DNA of 64,000 bases from Chamaecrista fasciculata (taxonomy: Eukaryota; Streptophyta; Magnoliopsida; Fabales; Fabaceae). A program made the translations under genes and the position numbers. Of this stretch, positions 11,301 to 24,019 are shown piece after piece; position 1 is the first letter of the stretch, and every line of letters starts with the position of its first letter. The notes under the pieces are model-generated. The model ran no database searches, was not told the origin of the DNA, and saw only the letters and a program-made list of their open reading frames with translations. The stretch spans positions 81,142 to 145,141 of the forward strand of contig QANZ01011469.1 of the NCBI GenBank assembly GCA_003254925.1. The letters are read 5' to 3'.

Positions 11301-14300
11301 AAAGGAAATAGACAAGATTAGGAGGGGAGTGGATCATCTAGGTAAATTACCGCTTTTTTCCCCCAGACAGGCCAAAGGTAGAAGGATGTGATATTGCAAC
11401 CCAAAGTCAGTGATATAAAGGCTTTCAAATGTTGAGATGGTAATATCTCAAACGCTAGGCTTCTTGCCAAGCTTACCTTGCATATAATTCAAGCAATGAC
11501 GAAGATAATACAGCTTCTGTAGTTTCTGCACTGGAAGAAAAGGGACACGACTCAATTGCCTTTTGGTGAACTGAAGGAAGCAATCCCACCAACATTCTCA
11601 ATAGAACATCTATATTCCAACGCTCTCTTTCCCCCAAAACACGGAGATGCGACTCTACAGACCCTTCAACCCCAGAAAGAGGCGGACAACGCTGCAATTT
11701 TTGAGGAACAAAATTCCCATGAAGAAAACATTTGCAACTGAGAATGAAGTTCTCAAGTGAGAAGCAACAGTGCAAAAGAAAGTATGTACCTGAGCGGAGC
11801 TTAAAATGTGAGAAAGTAAAACCCTTAGAATATGGTCTAATTTGTTTCCCCACTTTAAAACTGCAGGAACCAATTTCTTGAGAGTAATTTCCACCACTAC
11901 GCCTGAGGGGTCACAGATCAATTGGAACATCAACTCCTCCACCTATCAAAAAAAGAAAAACTAGAATTGAAGTATCATCTCATACTTAATTCTCCATTTT
12001 CCTTAAAAGCTTTCATCTATGCAAGGGTAAAAAGCTCCATTCCCTAGACCATGTCTCATCAACCTGTTCTAGAGCTTACATTGTAGCAAATTCTCTCAAG
12101 TCAGAAATCTTCTCCATGATTGCCTCGAAGCATATATAGTGAGGCTGACCTTGAAATATTTATCTGTGTTTGGAAATAACGGAAGCAGCAAAGCCAGATT
12201 ATGAGCTGCAGCCTCTCGAACAACAGTGGCAGCGTCTTCTACTAATTGCTGCACAATAGACAAAATAAGAGAATCCCGAATCTCAGGCCGCACAAATTCT
12301 GCTAGCTCTCCACATGATTGAGCAACAAGCAACCTACGCTCCTCGTACATGTGATTTATCTAAAATTCACAACACCAGAAAAATAAAAAATCTGTTTCTG
12401 AAGTCAGAATGGCAAAATGTAGATTGAAAATTTGCGGAAGGGTTTACTTGTTCCCAACACTGAGGAAGCAATTCTGTCTCTGTTCTCATCTCTCCAACAT
12501 TCTTCGCAAGGCTGACACAGGCCTGTAACAATGACAAGTTATCCAATGTTGCATTTAAAATCATAATCTTTGAATGAAGTGAAGATAACAATATAACTTA
12601 CATCCATTATTATTTTCCTCTGTTGTTCATCAGGACGTTTGATTAAATTAAACAATGTATGGGTCAAAGAATCTCGAGTGCCACTATCTGGGTGCCGCTC
12701 AATTGCACACATAATTAGGGGAAGGAGCTCCTGGAAACAAAAAAATTTCAGATACAGTGAATTTACTATTAGAATGCTCCATAAGAACAAATGAAATGAG
12801 TAGAGATTAGCAAACCTCACGGTGGTTGATCAAGACATATGGAACAATTTTAGGCAAAGCATCTGCAAGTACTTGAATGGTCCCCAGTCCCTGTCAAAAC
12901 ATAAACATATAACATTAACAAAACAAGATAAATATTATATTTGGATGGAGAAAAAAAAGTTTTATTAAAAGCATGTTGTCCTGGACTTCTATTTCTGGTT
13001 TTACTAATTACTATTTTAGAACGATGCTTACTACTAGTCCTATATTACATAAGCAGTATGTTACTGATAATGAAGACCAGCAATTACACCATTACCACAC
13101 CATTCTTAACTCAAAAACAGGCCCAAAGAAAAACCATTCTGGCCTGGAAATTCATGTTTGCCATATTCAGAAGAAGGTAAAGGTAACAACAATTGAAAAT
13201 TTCATAAAACATTAGGGAAAGGAACTTGCCGTCTTCTCAGACACTGCTTCATCATTTACACCATCTGATTTTGGAAGTAAACTGCTATTCTCTGTGTGGG
13301 GCTCACCGTTTTGTTCAAAGACATTTTCAACATTTTTAAAACCACTGTTTGCATCAGTAGAATTTAACAACTCATGCAATGCATCTTCAGGGTTAACTGC
13401 ATTTTCATTATGACTATGAACACCAGATGACTGAGTGTGTTCACTGTCTGTGAATCCCAATCCCACATCAACAGGACAAGAAACTGCACCTTTGTCCTCA
13501 TGTATCTCTCTAATTTTGTCATCTGTCTGTATAATTTCATTTTCAAAACTGATTACATCTCCAGATTCAGGAGCTGTTACATTCTTTGCCTTTAAATATT
13601 CAACTTCCATCCGCAATTTTTTAATTTCTTCCTTGTAGTTTTCCAAAGACCCAGATTGGACATTGTTAACGTCACTGTCTACTGAATTCATTACAACTTG
13701 AGACCCTTCAATATGCATTTTCAGTGACGTAATCTCAGCTCTGCAACCATCAAGTTCCTGTCTTCGGTGCTCTAGGGCCTGCTTCAAAGCTCGGACCTGA
13801 AAGTTATAATTAGTACATCACAAAATATATTAATTGATAAACAGCATCTTGTCAAAGTACGATGGAACTACCAGGTTCTCCTTGTCTTTAAGATCTTTCT
13901 GCAGAGCATCCAAAGATTTAGTTAAGGAGCCTATTTTACCATCTGCTAATTCTTTGTTCTTCAACAAGGTCTCCCTTTCTTCATTCAACCTCTTATTTGC
14001 TTGTAACAATATTTCGTTTTCTCGAACTAGAGAAAATTTTTCCTGAGTTTTTATTCATGAATGAATGAGCATAAATAGTCATTTGAAATAAGTATTATAG
14101 GATTATGTAAACATACCTATCTTAATTTTTAAAAAGCAACCAGCGCATCCTCAATAAAATGAATTTTTATTTATTAATGAGAGCAAAATCTTCAACAGAA
14201 GATTTTATTGTAATGGTAGTTTCCATGAAATCACTTATAAAACAATGAAAAGAACAATATATTACGGAGAAACAAAAGATACAGAATATGAGGATCGACA

Positions 14301-17300
14301 ATTGAAGCAGCTAAATAAAAACCATAAAATGGTACAGTGAAGCAGTAAGCATTGAGCAACTCGCTTACACCAGTCAAAGAATCACCTGAGCAGCCTCTGT
14401 AGTCGATGAAAGAAACTGATAATAATAATGACGCAATGCATCGGGTACACAAGCGGGTGTGTTCTGCCAATTGTCCAAGTCCTGATCTGTAACCTACAGA
14501 AGCAGATTAATAGTTGTCTTGCATTAAGGGCCGAAAAAATTGATCCATAACAGTGATAGGTACTTATGTAGTCTATAAACAAGTGCAAGTGTCTTCAGAT
14601 TTTTTCAAGCAAGTTTAAGGAAGACTTACTATGAGAACATTACATGAACTTATTCCATGCGCAAATTACATGAATTTTGTCAGAAATTTAGAACAACCAA
14701 ATATTCTCTAATAAGTGACATTAAACCAGCAAACATACTTCATTGAGACACAAATCTCTTTTTTATTTTCCTTTTTTTCTGTTTTCTTCTTTTAAACTTT
14801 TGCACGGAGAGGAGGGTAGAACCGTAGAAGTGTAGATTTATTATGGAGAAAAGAAGATCATGCAAGCTCTGTACTAGGAAAAATAAAATGGGAAAATATA
14901 AAAAGCAGAGAAATAAAGAACAATCCAGCAAACATCAATATAATAGGCCCCTCCAATTCTGTCTCAAAAAACGTGGATATAAAAGTGATCTCAATAAATT
15001 CGGGCCTCAACTCAATTTAAAATTTTCTCAGCAATTTCATTGCTAGCGGGGTTCTTGCAGCAAAGCCACATCCAAAGCACCTGGGACATGAAAACTATCC
15101 TTATCCAGTATCGGCAATAATGATAACAAAGAAACCTGTAAAATATGGGCATTCCAGGAAAGATTCCAAAGATGACTCATTTTCCTTAGTTTAATTATCT
15201 TGGTCAGGTTCCATACATAGTTAATACAGCCACTAGCAGTGCAACCGCTACATCATTTAAATGCTGGTTATACCAGATAATGAAAATAAATCAAAACAGA
15301 AGGAATTACTAATGTAGGAAAGCAAGAAGGCTAGGCCGCTAGGGGTTTAGTAAAATGAAAATTAGGCTTTAAAGGTATACTAAAAGTAGATAAATTGCAG
15401 ATAGCTCAAATAATAAGGTCAGATAAGCGTAGAAAACTAACAAAAGCAGTAAGAATTGAGAAGATAAAAAGAACTTGAGCATCAAACCTAGGATCTCTGA
15501 CATATCACAGCCAGGGTTGATTGCATAACACAACCAAGAGAGAAATTTGCTGCAAGAACTCATATACCTGAAGATAATAACTAAAATGAAGACTTCAAAC
15601 TTTTAGATAGCCCTCTGATAACTTATGGAATAGAATCCAGGAACACTTAACTAGGACTAAGACCCCCCAATATTATAAGAGCCTTGGGGAAAACTTGGAC
15701 ATTAAAACAAGACAAGACACAATAACAGCTAAGTAATATAAAACCAAGCCTAAATACAACCTAAGACCAGTAAACAAAAAAACTACAAAAATACTCCTAG
15801 GGCCGAAACCTTAAACTAAAGAAACTACTAAGAACTCCAGTCCAAATAATTGGTGGCCGAGTGAAATCTTCGAAATATCATAATCAACAACATAACCATA
15901 AGTATATCAGAATTAGGACAATTTAATGTCTAAAATGTTTCTTTCTTGATGCTAATGTGTATTGCATATATTAATATGACATGAAATGCAACTCAACCAA
16001 TAAAGGAGCTGTCTCTTTCAAACAAAAATAACAAGAAATAATGATAACATAGGGAAGAAATATAAAATACGAATGTCACAGAAAGAGAAAAAAGACAATA
16101 AGCAAGTATTTACCTCTTCATAAAATGTCATTGCAGTAAGACGGTAACCTGCTATAAGTAAATATTCCTTCACGGCACAGTTAAGGTCTCTGCGTTCATG
16201 ATCCTTCAGTGGTCCCAAATCAGTTAAGGAAGAATTTTTTTTTTGTTGTTGAACTTTTGGCCCATCATTTGCGGAAACATCTCTACTTGACGGAGCAGCT
16301 GCATCCGAAACAGAAGCATGTATAAATAAGAATTACAATGTGAAGGCGATGGAGATAGACACCTAATGTAAATCTTAAATGATCCAAAAATTGCTTTGTT
16401 AGCCAAATACAATGGTTGTCAGTAAATCATTCAAAAGACTTATAGCTTCTATTTTGGAAAGATACATAGGTCAGGGATCATCTCCTTCTGTCATGTATCC
16501 CTGCCTTCATTGTTTGTCATCTCTGCTACATCACCCCTACATTAGCAGCTTCTATTTATTCCAGCATGCTTCAATCTCTTGGAAAAATTATTTTTCGTTT
16601 CTGTTTTTCCCAGAACCTCAGTGTTAGAGAATCTTTAAAACTGAAAATCTTTCTTCACTGGCTTTGGACTTCAGAGTTTAGACTCCTCCAAATGTGCCCA
16701 CAATGAATTCCATTGCCAGTTTCTCAATCATTCTTGAAGTTCATACAGGATGAGTTTCTTCTTGCTAAGCCCTTTCAAATTACAAGACCATTTCCATGGT
16801 CAAAACTATTGTTTCGGATGTAATACTTGACATCATCGATTACAGATCATCGCTGCAGGTTTACTGACAACACAGAACACTCTCTCCTAATAAATATTTA
16901 ATGTGCTACTTGAACTCTCAGACTAACAGCCACTTATGCATACACTGTCCAACTGCTAGATATTTGTAGTGTAAATGTCTTCAGAGTTTTGTTAGAGTTA
17001 GAATTGTCCAAAGACTTTGGAATACATACTCAATTTGATTTAGATATTATGAGGCAAGTAAAGAGTGCAGATTCTTTGGCAATATACATATGTCTGCTGT
17101 CATCTATATATGTCTTTGGAGACTCTGATTTATTTGGTGTCTTCAATTTGCATAAGTTAGACAATAAAAAAAAAAAAAAGCAAGCATGTAATTGTGGGTT
17201 CTCTGTTCTTTTTTTTTTTTTGGGAATGTTTGGAAAAAAGAACTACATGATGTTTATTTTTCAGTAAAAGAAAAATAAAAAAGTGAAATTAGTGTGACTT

Positions 17301-20259
17301 ACCTAAAGATAGTCAGTAGCTATTTGAAGAGAAATCTATTTTTTTAAAATGACATTTATGGAGATTTTTTTTTTTGGCTGAAACATTTATGGAGAATTAC
17401 TTCATATATTAAAATTAACCTTTCATTTTCATTTTTAAATTAAATTTTAACTAATAATAAATAGTGATCATCGAAAGTCCTCATAGTAAATCTTTATTTT
17501 GAAAGTAAAATAGAATCAAAATGAATTAACATGCATGTACACGTCAAGCCATAAGCAGGTCAGAATCTTAAAGGAAAACCTTTTGCTTTGACCCCTTTTA
17601 TGGGATTTCTCTCCGGTGCTAAGCTAATTGCTATATATTAAAAGGGATTCCCTGTAGGGTATGTAGACAAAAGAGCTTTGCTTGCCTCAAGTGCTTTCCT
17701 TGTTTGTTCTAGTGTTTTATCCCCCTGTTCTTGAACTTCTTTCTCTCTTGTTTCCAATAGATTTACCTCTTATATTGAAAAAGAAATCAAATAGAGGAAA
17801 AATAAAGAGTATCATTTTGCAAAACTGATTTAGCATAACTGCAAGGAACTAATACCAGCATTGAAGAAGTAACGTCATAAATGCAAATCATTTTCAACAT
17901 AATGAGGCACAAATAGAGAACTCTCTGTTTTCTTCTTACCTTCTGCGAGTGCTACAAGGAATTCACTCTAACAGTAAACCACAGTGTCTTTAAACAAGAG
18001 CAAAAACCATATACAAAATTCAACATTATATTTAAAACTGAAGGCACTCTAAGTAATTATGCATATGTAACTACTTGATCATATCATATTCCAGATAGAC
18101 AATGTAATGATGTATGGGTCACTCTAAGTAAATATAAGAAAATACCATTTAGTTCATTTAGATTATCTGTCTTCTTCTGCAATTCACTTTTCATTTTCAA
18201 GATGTCTTCTTGAGCCAACCGTAGCTCGTAATCACTAATAGCTAACTTTTCTTCAGCTGCTTCTTTCTCTTCCAGCAAACTTTGAGGATCTGCTACTGCT
18301 TTCAAGAACAAAATGAAAGGAAATAACATCAGGTTTGGTTTATTATACACTATATACTTGTTCAAAATGTACCTTGCTAACAAGTCCCTCAGAGATTTGG
18401 TAACAGTGACAAACAAACACATATCAATGCAAACAAAGGAATAAGTCATGCAAAGTAAACCTACATAATTGATACTTCAAATTATTCCTCAATGCCAGAT
18501 ATAAGCCTGGTTTTATGGTTTCAATTCTATTCGATAAAAGGTTGTGTTTTTTGTTCCTTTTCTAATTTTTATCAGCAAAGCTCTAAGTCTAACAACTTTC
18601 ATTTATTTCCTAATCTACCTAAATCAATTAATTCTTTTGTTGAAACAAAAAAATAATAATAATAATTCTTTTCAATCTCCTTGATTAAGGTTTCACAGTT
18701 TCATTTGGGGCTCTAGTTCTACTTCTCAATTCCTTTCACATTTAAAAAAAAATTAGCAAAAGCACTTTGGTTGAAATATCTCACCTAGCACACATTGCAG
18801 CTCCTTGAACACACTTGATCCAGATCACAGTGTGGCACAAGAGTCCTGGGAGGCAGGAACTGTGCCAACATTTAATAACCACAGCTTTAAAGTTCTCAAT
18901 AGATTGCCACAAAACTTCGTGCTCATCTCTAGCCCCTCAGTGCTAAAAGTTTTCTTGCTTTTATTATCATGTTTCCTTTTCACTGTGGCTGTTTTATTGC
19001 AACTTCTAAGAGGGAATCCAGCTCATATGTGGAAAAACTTAAAATATACTTAAACTATTATTAATTAGTCATACCAACTCGTACAGACTACAGTCATCCA
19101 AATGCATCAAGCATACAAAATTTAATAAAACAATGGTACACCACGTATTGATAGTTGAAACCATTTCTGGACCCTTCAGTAATGTGTTCTTCGGCCCTAC
19201 TAAAATACTAACATCATCCATCATAACTTAAAGAACAAAAGTTGCTCGTCACATCATTCCTACTAGTCAGACCTTTCAATTGCTAATATTTCTGAGAAGT
19301 GTTGGTGTTAGCACTCATTTAAGAATTAGAAATGAACCTAAAATTTGTAGAATGTTGACTAAACGTCTCAAGCTTAACTCTGAAGGAAAAACAGAAAACT
19401 AAAAAAAAAATTCCTACTTCTATCCAATTTTAATGCAGAAAGAGAGAGGAGACAAAGGAGAAAAAGAGATGGAATAATATGGAACAGAGAATGAAACAAT
19501 CACATTAGACCAATTCAGTCCATCTTACTGAAAATGAATGAATGACGAAGTAACAACTTTGAAAACCATCCAGCTGGTCCAAAACCATTTGAATAAAATT
19601 TTCTTCTACCTTATGCAGTGTCTATATCGCAGTTATCTAGGAAAAAAAAAATATGATGAATAACTTACTGAAGACATTTAAGACAGAAAAAAAAAATCTT
19701 AACAGTTCAACTGCACCAAACTCAGATTAACATAAATAGCTAACAAAGAAAACAACACTCTGAATAAGAAAATCTTGTTTAGTATTTTATTGGAGCTGTC
19801 CTACGAGTCTGTTCCACAATGCCCTTCGAACTTCAGAGTTGACTCAGCGGATTTGAGGAATTTCTGATATTATTTCTGATATTTCAGCAGTGAGTAATAA
19901 AACAATTTTACTATTTCTGACTTCCATTTTAAAACTTTCAGAGTACCCTAATTCAAAACCCAATAATGAATTGTTTCAGAATCCGTAAATCCGATCGGAA
20001 CAAGAATTCAAAAACAGAACAATCAAAATGGAAGACGGTGAATGTTCACAAATCACAAACCTCGGAGAGAATTGAATCGCGAAATTTGATCGGGAGGGAA
20101 CCGAGAGGAATCGGCGAAGTACTCTTTGAGACGAATAGCTTGATCATCGCGGCCATCGTCGAGAAGCTCATGAAGGAGCTCGAACGCCGTGAGCAAGTAG
20201 TTCTCCTCCAACAGAAAATTCACGACGCAATTGCATAGGGACGACCTCCCCACATCCAT
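8310..20259 (-). CDS. LisH, coiled-coil and HEAT-repeat protein (RELCH/KIAA1468-like)
   Basis: Twenty exons, transcription order: 20259-20061, 18295-18146, 16298-16114, 14493-14386, 14042-13872, 13796-13230, 12890-12816, 12730-12602, 12522-12448, 12359-12150, 11942-11790, 11691-11477, 11122-11005, 10907-10775, 10217-10016, 9936-9831, 9746-9606, 9510-9355, 9218-9116, 8689-8310. All phases join to about 1191 aa. The N-terminus (MDVGRSSLCNCVVNFLLEEN) is a LisH-like helix pair; a second LisH-like segment (AVKEYLLIAGYRLTAMTFYE) is in exon 3; exons 5-6 are coiled coil; the rest are HEAT helices. Animal RELCH links recycling endosomes to the trans-Golgi network for sterol transport; a similar trafficking role in plants is inference. 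I prefer the Met at 20259 because it matches my recollection of the Arabidopsis homologue; an in-frame Met lies 7 codons upstream. The intron after exon 6 uses a GC donor. The end of exon 18 is the least certain junction. Introns 1-3 are long (1.6-1.85 kb) with no other gene seen. Confidence 0.9.
11183..11204. repeat. (TG)n microsatellite in an intron
   Basis: Eleven TG units lie in the intron between exons 12 and 13 of the LisH/HEAT gene. A potentially length-variable marker with no further meaning visible. Confidence 0.9.
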
Positions 20260-20889
20260 CTCTCTCTCTTTAAAATCCAAATCCTCAGATCAAAAACCTA
20301 ATAATAGCTTCTCTCTGTCTGATCCGAGGCCATTCAAGTAGAAGAATAAGAAACCCTCTCAGATCTCTACGAGCAATAGCATCATCGAGCAACCATTCAG
20401 GAATGATGTATTGATGTGGCATCCATCTCACATGTTATGAATATGATGTCGCCATGTTGGGCATTCTTGGTTTTCAGTGATCGATAGATTAAGCTCACGT
20501 ACAGACACTGGACCTGAAAGAATTAAGACAGAAAGGAGAAGAAATCTGAAATTCACAATTCGCAGAAGAAAGACGAGAGAAACGAGACTCTTCAAGATCC
20601 GATCCGATTTGGACTCGTCAAGCATGTAAGAGAGTACGAACGAGAGAGACGAGACTCTTGTGTATTCTTGTTTCTTGAATTTGACGCTTAGGCTTAAACT
20701 AACATTGATTTCACATATTATTATTAATTTGCATGGTCACCACACTCTGTTGACTTTTCCTTTACATGTTTTTTTTTTTTGGCCTGAACTTTTCCTTTAC
20801 ATGTTGAAATCTCGTTATTAGGCTAATGGTCTCTTAATGTTATGCGAAAGAAGTTTAGGATGATTCAAATGGAGAGGTTATTTTAGATA
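20260..20889. other. 5' leader and promoter side of the LisH/HEAT gene
   Basis: This lies upstream (minus strand) of the start codon. The part nearest the gene is pyrimidine-rich on the minus strand, as is common in plant leaders. An upstream 65-codon minus-strand frame (20428-20625) starts MLDESKSDRILKSLVSLVFL; whether it is in the mRNA cannot be told. A Pack-MULE begins 630 bp upstream of the start codon, so the proximal promoter is short. Confidence 0.4.
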
Positions 20890-21836
20890 GGCTTAAGTAC
20901 ACTTTTGGTCCCATAATTATGACAAAGGTTTCATTTTGGTCCCATAATTTTTTTTGTTGCAATTTTGATCCCATAACTATGACAAAGGTTTCATTTTGGT
21001 CCCATAACTTTTTTTGTTGCAATTTTGGTCCCATAACTATGACAAAGGTTTCATTTTGGTCCCAAAACTTTTCTTGGTGCAATTTTGGTCCCATAACTTC
21101 TCAAAAGGTTCCACCGTTAGTCCCTTGGTGAATTCCATCCATATTTAGCCGTTAAGTATGACGTGGCATAGTAACTAGGATCATGATGTGGCAAAATAAG
21201 ATGAAGTGGACTGAAATAGGATCTATATGCAGCATATTAAAACTTATCTATACCCAACCACAAAATATACAAAGAGTGGTACTGACAGGGACCAATCTGG
21301 TGGGGAAGAAGAGACTTCAAGCAGAAGGCGCCGACGAAGTCGATGGGATCCTCATCCAGAGTCGAACGACCAAAGCGGCGGCGACAACGAATCGGGAAGC
21401 GAAACAAGGAAGAGGAAGTCTCGTTGGGCTGACGAGGAAGAGGAAGTACCACTCTTTGTATATATTGTAGTTGGGTATAGATAAGTTTTAATATGTTGCA
21501 TATAGATCCTATTTCAGTCCCTTTCATCTTATTTTGCCACATCATGATCCTAGTCACTATGCCACGTCATACTTAATGGCTAAATATGGATGGAATTCAC
21601 CAAGGGACTAACAGTAGAACCTTTTAAAAAGTTATGGGACCAAAATTGCAACAAAAAAAGTTATGGGACCAAAATGAAACCTTTATCATAGTTATGGGAC
21701 CAAAATTGCAACAAAAAAGTTATGGGACCAAAATGAAACCTTTGTCATAGTTATGGGACCAAAATTGCAACAAAAAAAGTTATGAGACCAAAATGAAACC
21801 TTTATCATAGTTTTGGAACAAAAGTGCACTTAAGCC
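20890..21836. mobile_element. Pack-MULE carrying a splicing factor SF1 fragment
   Basis: A 947-bp Mutator-like element with an exact 9-bp target duplication TTTTAGATA (20881-20889 and 21837-21845). The ends are GGCTTAAGTACACTTTTGG and its near-complement ending GTGCACTTAAGCC. Arms of nearly 400 bp (about 20890-21287 and 21443-21836) are close inverted copies, each with several repeats of 'ttttggtcccataactttttttgttgcaa'. Between them sit about 150 bp of GC-richer coding-like DNA (separate entry). No transposase is present, so the element would move in trans. The arms could pair in a transcript as a long hairpin. Confidence 0.88.
21285..21440 (+). pseudogene. Captured fragment of splicing factor SF1 (branchpoint-binding protein)
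   Basis: In one frame the core between the MULE arms reads [20 protein letters not shown], then [20 protein letters not shown], then [10 protein letters not shown]. This double RRRRSRWD…RKRKSRWAD pattern is the N-terminal region of plant SF1/BBP proteins, just before the helix that binds U2AF65. Only about 50 codons are present; the KH-QUA2, zinc-knuckle and RRM parts are absent. The frame is open on both sides into the arms, so a short peptide could be made, but I infer no function. The donor gene is not in this window. Confidence 0.8.
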
Positions 21837-21925
21837 TTTTAGATATTTGAATATTTTACTTTTGTATAAAACAATAAATTATAAGTTGTCTATATACATT
21901 CATTTTAACCATCTAAATTTATACT

Positions 21926-22301
21926 ACACAAAAATTCTTTTCGTATTCTCAAAGTATAAAGTTATATTTTTAAAGTTTTTTTTAATCAATTGTACTCTCA
22001 AAGTATGAGGTTAGTTGTAGTTATACCCTCAAATTTTTTTTATGTCAGTTATACCCCTAATTTTTTTTTTCGTTTTGTATCAATTGTACTCTCAATCTTT
22101 TCTTTTTGTGTCAATTGTACCTCAAATTGGGGTTATTTTGGGTACAATTAACTCAAATATGAAACATTATGGGTATAATTGACTCAAAAAAAATTGAAGT
22201 ATAACTAAAACTGACTTCATACTTTAGAGGTAATTAACCAAAAAAAACTTTAGGAGTACAACTGGAAATAACTGCATACTTTCAGAATATCAATAGTACT
22301 T
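21926..22301. mobile_element. Foldback/MULE-like MITE
   Basis: Imperfect inverted repeats: the left end CACAAAAATTC…CGTATTCTCAAAGTATAAAG pairs with the right end reading CAGAATATCAATAGTACTTTTGTCCT. The interior is repeats of 'caattgtactctcaaa' and complement. The boundaries and target duplication are not clear. No coding content. Confidence 0.5.
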
Positions 22302-23100
22302 TTGTCCTGATACTAATATTTTTTCAATCAAATAAAATTATTAAGATAACAAAAGAATTAAAAAAAAAAAAAACAAAATTCTATCATTGATTAATTCTTA
22401 AGTCTAGTTACATATTCAATTCTCCTATTTAGTCAATAATGAGTGACACAACTAGTTAAGGTTTAAGTTTTTATCCTATAAAGGCGGTAGTTTGTATTCT
22501 CTAATCACAGGAATCTTATTTGATAGGTAATATATAAATTTCTTTCGTAAATTTTCAAAAAAGTTGTAAGATATTCTCTTATTCTAATGGAATATCGTTG
22601 TTTATCCTCATTTAAATTTTTTTTCACCAAAAACCAATCTTCCATTCAAAATTCTTAATTAAATTAAATTGGCTCCTGACTAATAATTAATCCATGCATC
22701 CAATGATTTAGATATCAAATTTAAATTACATTTACACAAACCTTTTATATATGTGTGTGTGTATGTATAGAATCTTTAGCTACAAAACTCATTCGTCATC
22801 TTTTGAAAAATCACAACTGTTTTATTAATCAGTTGGGTAAATTGCAAACTGGTTAGCTAGGTGTAATGTCAAAATGAATTGGCTCATTCAAATTGCAATT
22901 TGAGCGAACTTGAAGTTCAAATCATGGTTTGTCTAAAAGTAACTTAACCCATTTGGCCTCTTATAAATACAAATTAGTCTGAAATGAAAATAAAATCAAG
23001 TACTAAAATAATAATTTAATTATACTTAAACAATTGTATATTACATAGTTTGATATTAATTAAAAATTATATTATGCTTATTTGAAAATTTCATATTATA
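22302..23100. other. Intergenic stretch, no gene seen
   Basis: AT-rich with no convincing open frame, RNA gene or transposon end. Confidence 0.5.
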
Positions 23101-23102
23101 GA

Positions 23103-23237
23103 TTTAAATCCGTTGGTCAAGTCCAGCTCTCGTGACTTTGTCTTAAAGACATTAAAAGATTAAAAAAAAATGAAAGAGACAACACCACATCTTTAAGACA
23201 AAATCACGAGAGCTGGACTTGACCAGAGGGTTTAAAT
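23103..23237. repeat. Near-perfect hairpin (short foldback element)
   Basis: The left arm 23103-23150 (TTTAAATCCGTTGGTCAAGT, CCAGCTCTCGTGACTTTGTC, TTAAAGAC) is the reverse complement of about 23189-23237 with only a few mismatches, around a loop of about 40 nt. The arms are GC-richer than the surroundings. Size and shape fit either a tiny MITE or a hairpin RNA precursor; no coding potential. Confidence 0.7.
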
Positions 23238-24019
23238 CAAATTTGAGAAAATATATTGAATAAAAACTAAATTTGATCTTTAAAATATTACACAACTTAA
23301 TCCCTAATAATATGAAGACATACAATTTAATTAGTCTTTAATACAATCAAATAATATACTTCTAAACTTTTTATAAATTAAAAAATATATCGTTTAAGGA
23401 CCGAATAACTAAGGAATATCTCATTTATAAATAAATTAAACATCGACAAAACAACACGAAGAAATGGTCTCTTTCACTTCTATATCTAGTTTCCTACATA
23501 GTATATCCCATTATCCATTATAGCCTTGAGACAAGACCACATGGATAGATGGATATCATTTATGTTGTTCCAGAAGTTCCACTACCAGCTATAGCATACC
23601 CCATCAGAAAGTTTTTCACATTCCCAATCATACCACCTCAACATCAAGCATCAACGTACAGAAGTATTAGAAAAAGAAAAAGAAATAATATACTTTTTAT
23701 TTCTTGAAAGATTCATTTTTGTATTTGATTCATCTCAAAATGTCCAAATTAAACACTCTTGACAGTACATCAATAAATGATTAGTTAGAGTACTGTAAAA
23801 AGTCTAAAACTCTCCTAATAACCTATGTAACATCTAGAGCTTTCACTTATTAAAAAGAAGTAAAGAACACTCTAGCTAGGACTACATATAGTATAATTAT
23901 TTGAAATTAATATAACCTAACATGTTCCAAAACAGAAAACAGAGATGATTCTGGTCACTGACTAATTCCCTCTTCTGCTTTAGACTATTATATATCCTCA
24001 AAAGTATGATCTCCAAGGT
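23238..24019. other. Downstream flank of the PB1 gene, no gene seen
   Basis: AT-rich sequence with no supported gene. The part nearest 24019 should contain the 3' untranslated region of the minus-strand PB1 gene. Confidence 0.45.

Noticed and set aside
16412-17267. Plus-strand open frames within intron 2 of the LisH/HEAT gene
   Set aside because: Short, AT-rich, no known domain, and no matching exon structure. Treated as intron sequence.
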